From contig CAVWNV010000007.1 of NCBI GenBank assembly GCA_963756515.1, positions 1 to 64,000 of the forward strand: a DNA stretch of 64,000 nt, given 5' to 3'. Shown here piece after piece: positions 58,887 to 64,000 of this stretch (positions within the stretch are counted from its first letter, which is position 1; the number at the start of each line of letters is the position of its first letter). The translations under genes and the position numbers were made by a program. Source of the stretch: Bog-756 sp963756515 (GTDB lineage: Bacteria; Actinomycetota; Acidimicrobiia; Acidimicrobiales; RAAP-2). The notes beneath the pieces are model-generated. The model had not been told where the DNA came from. It saw nothing but the letters and a program-made list of their open reading frames with translations, and did not search any database.

Positions 58887-59222
58887 CTACGACAGCGTGC
58901 GAATGATCCGGCGGGCCTGCAGTTCGGCCAGCGTCTCCCGCAGACGGAGGTTCTCGCCCTCGGCGGCCCGGAGCGCTTCGGCGTGCTCAGCGCTCCGCTG
59001 CCACCAGTAGTCCTTCTGCATGGCCAGGAACGACACCTTGGCCCGGAGTTGTGCCATCTCCGATTCGGTGTCGTCGCCTTCTTCCCAGTCGGCCCGGTGC
59101 GCCGTCTCGTCGATGATCGTCATGGGGGACGTATCGGCACCTTGTGCGGTGAGATTGAGGCCGAAGCCCGGCCTGGGCCCCGAACGCTCGCCATCCAGCC
59201 CCTCAGGGTCGGGTTTGGGCAC
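58887..59222 (-). CDS. Coiled-coil small protein (111 aa)
   Basis: An acidic, helical protein: TIIDETAHRADWEEGDDTESEMAQLRAKVSFLAMQKDYWWQRSAEHAEALRAAEGENLRLRETLAELQARRII forms one long coiled coil with a central YWW. No family named, though short coiled-coil proteins of this type are common beside glycosyl and epimerase genes. GTG 59222 is supported by TAGGAT 6 nt upstream (leaderless pattern). It lies 107 nt after the epimerase stop on the same strand. Confidence 0.6.
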   Translation of the reverse strand: MPKPDPEGLDGERSGPRPGFGLNLTAQGADTSPMTIIDETAHRADWEEGDDTESEMAQLRAKVSFLAMQKDYWWQRSAEHAEALRAAEGENLRLRETLAELQARRIIRTLS

Positions 59223-59329
59223 CGGACAATCCTAACGAGGGGCTGCTCCGTACACGCGGCAAGCGCCTACGGGACGGTGTGGACAGCTCTTGACCCACAG
59301 GCACCACGGTCCGGTGGGACGGTCGTGAG

Positions 59330-60685
59330 CTAGTCGAGGGTGGCGAGTTCGGTGTTCAGGTACATCTCGATCCGCTGGTGGATCAGGGCGTGGTCGTCGA
59401 CCAACGGATCGTGCCGACGCCCGAGGTGGTGGATGCGCCGAACCCGCTCCGGCCCGGCCTGTTCCATCGAGTGCTCCAACAGGGTCATGGACGCCTGACG
59501 GAGCAACCTGCCGATGAGCCGGTCGTTCTTCCGCTTCGCCTCGCACGCCTCGGTGATCTCGGCAATGGCCCGGTCCATCTCGTCCGAGTGGTCGTCGCCC
59601 ATCTCGAAGTGGTCCACCAGATCCCCCAGTACCGGGGTCGGGCGGGTGTGGGTGGCCTCGATGCAGTTCAACAGGGGGCTCACGTCGCCCGCTGACATCG
59701 GGTCGTAGGTCCCGGGGTAGGCGTCGGCTTCGTAGCCGGCGGGATAGCCGGTGAACACGATCGGGGACCGCGAGTCTGGACTGTCGGCCAGATAGTCGAG
59801 CGTCAGGTCGAGAAGATTGATCGGTGGCCAACCCAGATCCCGCAGCGCCACGATTTTCGGGTGGTCCCGCTCCGCCACGATGCCACCCGTCATGAGGAGC
59901 TGGTAGCACTCCAACGCCGACTGCACCGGCAGCTGCACGAGTGGGGAGTGCAGCAGGATCGGCTCGTCGTTGGCGACCCACTTGACGATCCGCTGCCCCA
60001 CGATGCTGTTGTTCACGACGTGGGTGAAGCGGGCGCAGGAGACGCTCATGTCGAACCGTGTGGCCGCCATGGCCGACTGGTACTCGACCAACTTCTTGGT
60101 GGCGGCGTAGGTGTCACCGGTGAAGAGCCGCACGGCCTTGCCCGTGCTGGCCATGATCACCGTGCCGACGCCCGCCTCACCCGCTGTCTCCAGGATGACC
60201 TGCGATCCCAGCACGTTGGTGGAAACGGTCTCGGTGACCCGCCGCTCGGCCAGCGCCGGGTTGCGCTGCGCGGCCAGGTGGATGATGAGATCGGGCCGGA
60301 AGTCGTCGATGATCTCCGCCATCTGGCGGCGATTGCGCACATCCCCGTGCATGTACGTGACCTGGTCGACGCGGCGCTCCGGAATCGGGCGGTGGCGAGC
60401 CACCGACACGAAGCGGGCTCCGGGCAGATCGTTGACGAGATTGCTGAGCACGACGTGCCCCACACACCCGGTGCCGCCGGTGACGAGCACCCGCTCCCAG
60501 TCGGGAAGGAGGTGGCCGCCGTAGCCCGTGATCCCGCGCAGCCGGGTGCCCTCGAAGCGGTTCTTCTCCATTTGGGGATTGTCCCGGTAGTCGACCAGCT
60601 GACGGGTCAACTCCCGCAACTGATCGAGGTCGGGCTCGGGACAGAGGCCGAAGATCTGCTCGACGAGGTCTGCTTTCGAGGTCAT
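59330..60685 (-). CDS. NAD-dependent epimerase/dehydratase (CapD-like, extended SDR)
   Basis: A 451-aa extended SDR: about 70 N-terminal residues, then VLVTGGTGCVGHVVLSNLV (GxxGxxG), DVRNRRQMAEIIDDFRPDLIIHLAAQRNPALAE, VIMASTGKAVR and TYAATKKLVE in place of YxxxK (Tyr and Lys kept), and GRRHDPLVDDHALIHQRIE at the end. Resembles polysaccharide-biosynthesis CapD/RmlD-like enzymes acting on nucleotide sugars. ATG 60685 overlaps the stop of a 54-codon open frame by ATGA. No other sugar-nucleotide genes adjoin. Confidence 0.85.
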   Translation of the reverse strand: MTSKADLVEQIFGLCPEPDLDQLRELTRQLVDYRDNPQMEKNRFEGTRLRGITGYGGHLLPDWERVLVTGGTGCVGHVVLSNLVNDLPGARFVSVARHRPIPERRVDQVTYMHGDVRNRRQMAEIIDDFRPDLIIHLAAQRNPALAERRVTETVSTNVLGSQVILETAGEAGVGTVIMASTGKAVRLFTGDTYAATKKLVEYQSAMAATRFDMSVSCARFTHVVNNSIVGQRIVKWVANDEPILLHSPLVQLPVQSALECYQLLMTGGIVAERDHPKIVALRDLGWPPINLLDLTLDYLADSPDSRSPIVFTGYPAGYEADAYPGTYDPMSAGDVSPLLNCIEATHTRPTPVLGDLVDHFEMGDDHSDEMDRAIAEITEACEAKRKNDRLIGRLLRQASMTLLEHSMEQAGPERVRRIHHLGRRHDPLVDDHALIHQRIEMYLNTELATLD

Positions 60686-60846
60686 TCCCACCCGCCATAC
60701 ACGGCGCTGCCCACGCTGGTTCCCTCCACCTCCGTAGAAGAACATCGCCTGTGCCCGACCGCGCCGCCCAGAGCTCCAAATCCCGAGTCGCCGTCCCGGA
60801 AATCGTGCCACTCGCCCACTCGACGCCCGCCCACGATCCGCTTCAT
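60682..60846 (-). CDS. 54-residue open frame coupled to the epimerase gene
   Basis: ATG 60846 has AGGAGG 8 nt upstream, a stronger ribosome-binding site than the epimerase itself. Its TGA overlaps the epimerase ATG as ATGA, the usual coupling overlap. The product opens MKRIVGGRRVGEWHDFRDGD and ends in a Gly/Ser-rich stretch with one Cys. No family; a coupling leader peptide is as likely as a functional protein. Confidence 0.4.
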   Translation of the reverse strand: MKRIVGGRRVGEWHDFRDGDSGFGALGGAVGHRRCSSTEVEGTSVGSAVYGGWE

Positions 60847-61335
60847 CAGCCCTGCCTCCTCTCACTGCACCACGGATGCTCCATCTCCGTTTAGTCGCCA
60901 GAAAGAGAGGTCTGCAACTACCCTCGCCAAGCTTTCACCGATTAGCCACGGAGAGTGCCGTCAGGGTCGACAGGGAGCGACAAAAGAGCATCAATTGCCG
61001 GGTGAGCGGCAATTTTCGACCTTCGTCCCGAGCGGCCCCGGGGTGCCGCCGATCGCCGCTCCTCGGGGTGTCGGAACGTCGTCGCGCCGTCGCGTCCGGC
61101 GAGGCTCCCGGCGACCCTCCGACGGCCTTCCCCTTGTCGTCCCGACGCGGCCGCGACGGTCCCGCCGCCACGGTCGAGTACCTCTCGGACCTTCCGGCCG
61201 GGCGGCCGGCGCCGTGGATAGGGTGCCGAGTCGCAACGGCTTCAGCGACGGCCGGGTACCCGGGTTGCTCGGGCCAGGTCCTCGCCCACGCGTTGCCGGC
61301 GTGCCACGACGAGGTGGATCGATCTGTCCGCCGCG
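60847..61335. other. 489-bp gene-free region with one hairpin
   Basis: No convincing gene on either strand; the long open frames crossing it are Arg/Pro/Gly-rich shadows. It holds a perfect 8-bp inverted repeat, AATTGCCG and CGGCAATT around GGTGAG (60993-61014), followed rightward by two more T. A possible promoter for the 54-codon frame and epimerase is TTGCAG-N18-TAAACG on the minus strand near 60890-60920. Confidence 0.5.
60993..61016 (+). terminator. Hairpin followed by TTTT
   Basis: Stem AATTGCCG/CGGCAATT with a 6-nt loop and a short T-run on the plus strand. It has no rightward gene ending at it, so its terminator role is doubtful; it may instead be an operator or a leftover of lost DNA. 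Confidence 0.3.
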
Positions 61336-62604
61336 TCAGACCCCGCCGCCGTCCTTCACCGTCCGGGCCGGCGCTGTCGGGGCCGGCGCTGTCGGGGGGG
61401 TTGGCGCTGACGGGGTCCGCCAGTCGGAACGCGCCGGAAGCGGGTGCCGGAACAGTGCGGCGGCGTTGCCCGCCGTCACCAGTTGACGTTGTTCGGTAGG
61501 GAGGGGCCCGAAGACGGCCCGGACCACGTGCTGGGTGTCGGGCCACGTGGAGTCGGCGTGCGGATAGTCGCTCTCGACCATCACGTGGCGCAGTCCGATC
61601 CGGTCGAGCAGGGGCACCATCGACGGATCGTCGATGGTGCAGAACCAGAAGTTCCGACCGAGGACCTCGCTCGGACGCAGGTCCGACTGCCACCCCGAAC
61701 TCTCGGATCCCGACCCCGAGTGATCGAGGACGTAGTCGACCCGGTCCATCAGCATGGGCACCCAGCCCATTCCCCCTTCCGACAGCGCCACCTTCAGATG
61801 GGGGAAGCGAACGGCCACGCCCGACCACAACCACTCGCCTGCGGCCAGCAGCGCATTGACCGGAAAGACCGTCGGGAGCAGTTCGAAGGGCGGGTCGGGG
61901 GAAGGCAGGGGAGCCCAGGCCGACGCCCCGGTGTGGAGACAGACCACGGTGTCGGTCTCCTGGCAGGCGGCGAAGAAGGGATCCCAGTGGTCGGTGAAGA
62001 TGGACGGATAGCCCAGCTGTGCGGGGAACTCCGGAAAGCTGACGGCTCTGAACCCCCGTGCCGCGTTGGACCGGATCTCCCCGGCACCCAAGGCCACATC
62101 GTCGAGCCAGGGGAGCTGGAGCGGAATGATGCGATCGGGGTGGGTCCCGGCCCAGACCTCGCGGTGCCACCGGTTCCACGCCCGCATGCAGGCCAGCCCC
62201 AGCGCCTTGTCGTCGGCCCGCGAGAAGACCGAGCCGCAGAAACCGGCCACCAGCGAGGGGAAGCACAGGGAGGCCCAGATACCGGCCAGGTCCATGTCGG
62301 CGACCCGGGCGTCGATGTCGTAGCAGCCCGGTCGCATCTCCTCGAACCGGGCCGGCTCCATGCTCCACTCGGAGCGGGGGCGTCCGGCCACGGCGTTCAG
62401 GCCGATGTTCGGGTAGTCGTGGCCCTCGAACCGCCAGAACTGATTGCCCTGTTCGTCCTCGAGGACGCGGGGGGCCCGGTCGGCCAGGCCGTCCGGTACC
62501 CGTCCCTCGAAGAGATCGGGGGGCTCGATGAGGTGGTCGTCCACCGAGATCAGGGGGTCGAGGATCGGTCGCGGCGACGGGTCCGGCAGCAGAGTGCTCC
62601 CCAC
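61336..62604 (-). CDS. Amidohydrolase_2 family metal-dependent hydrolase
   Basis: A 422-aa TIM-barrel hydrolase of the amidohydrolase_2 (ACMSD-like) type: metal motif ISVDDHLIEPPDLFEGRVP, VVCLHTGASAW (His ligand), VALSEGGMGWVPMLMDRVD and the closing aspartate in HVMVESDYPHADSTWPDT. Members decarboxylate or hydrolyse aromatic and 2-keto acids. The last 30 residues are an unusual Pro/Ala/Thr repeat tail (TAPAP). GTG 62604 has TACTCT 8 nt upstream; the long open frame beyond it is the antisense of the next gene. Divergent from the deacylase. Confidence 0.9.
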   Translation of the reverse strand: MGSTLLPDPSPRPILDPLISVDDHLIEPPDLFEGRVPDGLADRAPRVLEDEQGNQFWRFEGHDYPNIGLNAVAGRPRSEWSMEPARFEEMRPGCYDIDARVADMDLAGIWASLCFPSLVAGFCGSVFSRADDKALGLACMRAWNRWHREVWAGTHPDRIIPLQLPWLDDVALGAGEIRSNAARGFRAVSFPEFPAQLGYPSIFTDHWDPFFAACQETDTVVCLHTGASAWAPLPSPDPPFELLPTVFPVNALLAAGEWLWSGVAVRFPHLKVALSEGGMGWVPMLMDRVDYVLDHSGSGSESSGWQSDLRPSEVLGRNFWFCTIDDPSMVPLLDRIGLRHVMVESDYPHADSTWPDTQHVVRAVFGPLPTEQRQLVTAGNAAALFRHPLPARSDWRTPSAPTPPTAPAPTAPARTVKDGGGV

Positions 62605-62660
62605 AGCCCTGGAGAGTAGCGTCGTCGGCTGAGGGGGGTCCGAACGTTCGGGGGAGGCCC

Positions 62661-62723
62661 ATGGTGGCGACAGAGGCGCCGGCGGTATCGGCCGCCCGGC
62701 AGTACGACGGGGATCGGCCGTGA
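62661..62723 (+). CDS. 20-codon upstream open frame (leader peptide candidate)
   Basis: ATG 62661 follows GGGGGAGG closely, and the TGA (62721-62723) overlaps the GTG start of the deacylase as GTGA. The peptide (MVATEAPAVSAARQYDGDRP) has no known family. It would feed ribosomes onto the otherwise poorly marked deacylase start; coincidence is possible. Confidence 0.4.
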   Translation: MVATEAPAVSAARQYDGDRP

Positions 62724-64000
62724 TCGATCTGCTCATCCGGGGCGGCACCGTCGTCGACGGCACCGGTGCCCCCGGTCGCCGGGCCGACGTCGGCGTGCGG
62801 GACGGTCGGGTGGTGTCCGTCGGCGACACCGACGAGCGCGCCGCCCGGGTCATCGATGCCGAGGGGCGCATGGTGGCCCCCGGGTTCGTGGATCTCCACA
62901 CCCACTACGACGCCCAGCTCTTCTGGGACCCGAGCGCCAGCCCGTCGCCGCTCCACGGCGTCACCACGGTGTTCGGTGGCAACTGCGGCTTCTCCCTGGC
63001 CCCGACGGCGCCGCAGCACGCTGACTACCTGACCCGGATGATGGCCCGGGTCGAGGGCATGCCGTTGGCCGCACTGGAGGCCGGCCTCGACTGGTCCTGG
63101 CGTTCGTTCGGCGAGTGGCTGGCCCGGCTCGACGGCGCCGTCGGCGTGAACGCGGGGTTTCTGGTGGGTCACTCCACCCTGCGCCGGCTGGTCATGGGCG
63201 ACGACGCGGTGGGTTCCGAGGCTACCGAGGAGCAGATGATCGGGCTCGAGGCCGAGCTCCACCGCGCCCTGGCCGAAGGGGCCCTGGGCTTCTCGACCTC
63301 CCGCGCCCCGACCCACAACGACGGCGACGGCCAGCCGGTGCCCTCCCGTTCGGCCGCTATCGGGGAGCTCGAGAGACTGGCGGCGGTGGTGGCCGGCCAC
63401 CCGGGGACCACGGTCGAGATGATCCTGCCCGGATGCCTCAACGGGTTCAGCGACGACGAGGTGGCGCTCCTGACCCGGATCTCGCTGCTGGCCCAGCGCC
63501 CGGTCAACTGGAACGTCCTCGGGGTGTCATCGACCAACCCCGAGGGAACAGCCCACCAGCTGGCGGCATCGTCGGCGGCGGCCGAGGCCGGTGGCCGGGT
63601 CATGGCCCTCACGCTGCCCCACACCATGTCTCTCCGGCTGTCCTTCGAACACGGGGCCATCCTCGAAGGTCTGCCCGGCTGGCGGGAGTTCTTCGCCGCC
63701 TCGATCGACCGGCGGTTGGCCGATCTCCGCGACCCGGCCGTCCGGGGTGCCATGGATGAAAGGGCCCAGTCGGACGAAGCCGGCATCCTGCGCTACCTGG
63801 CCAACTGGGGTCAGCTGGTCATCGCCGAGACGTTCTCGGAGGAGAACCGCGGCCTCCGGGGTCGTCGGGTGGACTCGGTGGCCAGGGAGCGGGGCCTCAG
63901 CAGCTGGGATGCCCTGTGCGAGGTGGTGGTGGCCGACCGCCTCCAGACCGGGTTCACGGTCCCCATCCCCGAGTCCGATGCCGACTGGTCGGCCCGGGCC
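62720..64000 (+). CDS. N-acyl-D-amino-acid deacylase/D-aminoacylase-like amidohydrolase (partial)
   Basis: Incomplete at the right edge (427 codons seen, no stop). The N-terminal small beta domain (LLIRGGTVVDGTGAPGRRADVGVRDGRVVSVGD) leads to the metal motif APGFVDLHTHYDAQLFWDP (HxH), GVTTVFGGNCGFSLAP, GHSTLRRLVMG, and GALGFSTSRAPTH, hallmarks of D-aminoacylase/N-acyl-D-glutamate deacylase enzymes. It may remove acyl groups from D-amino acids or hydrolyse related amides. GTG 62720 overlaps the stop of a 20-codon open frame. Divergent from another amidohydrolase, a pairing seen in catabolic islands. Confidence 0.9.
   Translation, partial: MIDLLIRGGTVVDGTGAPGRRADVGVRDGRVVSVGDTDERAARVIDAEGRMVAPGFVDLHTHYDAQLFWDPSASPSPLHGVTTVFGGNCGFSLAPTAPQHADYLTRMMARVEGMPLAALEAGLDWSWRSFGEWLARLDGAVGVNAGFLVGHSTLRRLVMGDDAVGSEATEEQMIGLEAELHRALAEGALGFSTSRAPTHNDGDGQPVPSRSAAIGELERLAAVVAGHPGTTVEMILPGCLNGFSDDEVALLTRISLLAQRPVNWNVLGVSSTNPEGTAHQLAASSAAAEAGGRVMALTLPHTMSLRLSFEHGAILEGLPGWREFFAASIDRRLADLRDPAVRGAMDERAQSDEAGILRYLANWGQLVIAETFSEENRGLRGRRVDSVARERGLSSWDALCEVVVADRLQTGFTVPIPESDADWSARA

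Noticed and set aside
60935..63400. Very long minus-strand open frame (821 codons)
   Set aside because: Arg/Gly/Pro-rich shadow of the two amidohydrolase genes; it matches no protein pattern, while the overlapping frames show full amidohydrolase motifs.
1..64000. tRNA, rRNA and riboswitch signals
   Set aside because: No cloverleaf-like segments, conserved TTCGAATC arms with matching stems, or known riboswitch cores were recognised by eye; short or diverged RNAs cannot be excluded.

Overview
The window is 64 kb of a high-GC actinobacterial chromosome. The lineage is inferred from gene content: a mycothiol-type maleylpyruvate isomerase fold, an F420-type luciferase-like oxidoreductase, an actinobacterial SoxR with a 2Fe-2S cysteine cluster, TAP-like secreted peptidases, a GAP-family membrane protein, a PspC-fused histidine kinase, and many genes with a TANNNT box only 6-9 nt before the start codon, as in leaderless actinobacterial transcripts. 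An acidimicrobial or similar deep-branching actinobacterium would fit, but the genus cannot be fixed from the sequence. No rRNA, tRNA, CRISPR array or prophage was seen.

Layout. 1-8.5 kb: a secreted esterase, a DinB/MPI-fold protein, then an envelope-stress-like block (MacB/FtsX-type ABC exporter, DUF1707 protein, PspC protein, divergent PspC-fused histidine kinase and NarL-type regulator with a 7-2-7 palindrome between them). 8.6-18.4 kb: diguanylate cyclase, small proteins, YcxB-like protein, hemerythrin, TetR, a MarR/MFS divergon with a visible operator, a lone cyclic-nucleotide-binding domain, a ketopantoate-reductase-like enzyme and a 2'-5' RNA ligase. 18.5-19.8 kb: one IS3-family (IS407-like) element whose transposase is frame-disrupted. 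19.8-28.9 kb: methyltransferases, peptidase, GAP protein, F420 oxidoreductase, DUF1059, and a SoxR-controlled SDR plus QueA-like pair. 29-45 kb: carbohydrate and redox genes (GH5 endoglycoceramidase-like lipoprotein, Rieske oxygenase, second MarR/MFS divergon, cupin, GT87, GT4, Tat-exported GH27/36-like enzyme, SRPBCC/HxlR divergon, MDR oxidoreductase, six-hairpin glycosidase-like protein). 45-64 kb: FAD oxidase, two phytanoyl-CoA-dioxygenase-like enzymes, GT39, a DrrAB-type exporter with TetR and a textbook operator, a third MFS exporter with its own TetR, cupin, second TAP-like peptidase, an epimerase, and two divergent amidohydrolases, the last running off the window end.

How it works together. 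Regulation is the strongest signal: five divergent or coupled regulator/exporter or regulator/enzyme units (MarR-MFS twice, TetR-DrrAB, SoxR-SDR-QueA-like, HxlR-SRPBCC) have palindromes lying on recognisable promoters, so likely operators can be named. The window looks like an accessory region of drug or xenobiotic export, redox response and glycan turnover. It also holds decay products: a disrupted IS transposase, an internally deleted lipoprotein, a PPOX fragment and a clipped membrane protein. Several coding units too short for ordinary gene calling (49, 36, 54 and 20 codons) have good ribosome-binding sites or stop/start overlaps.
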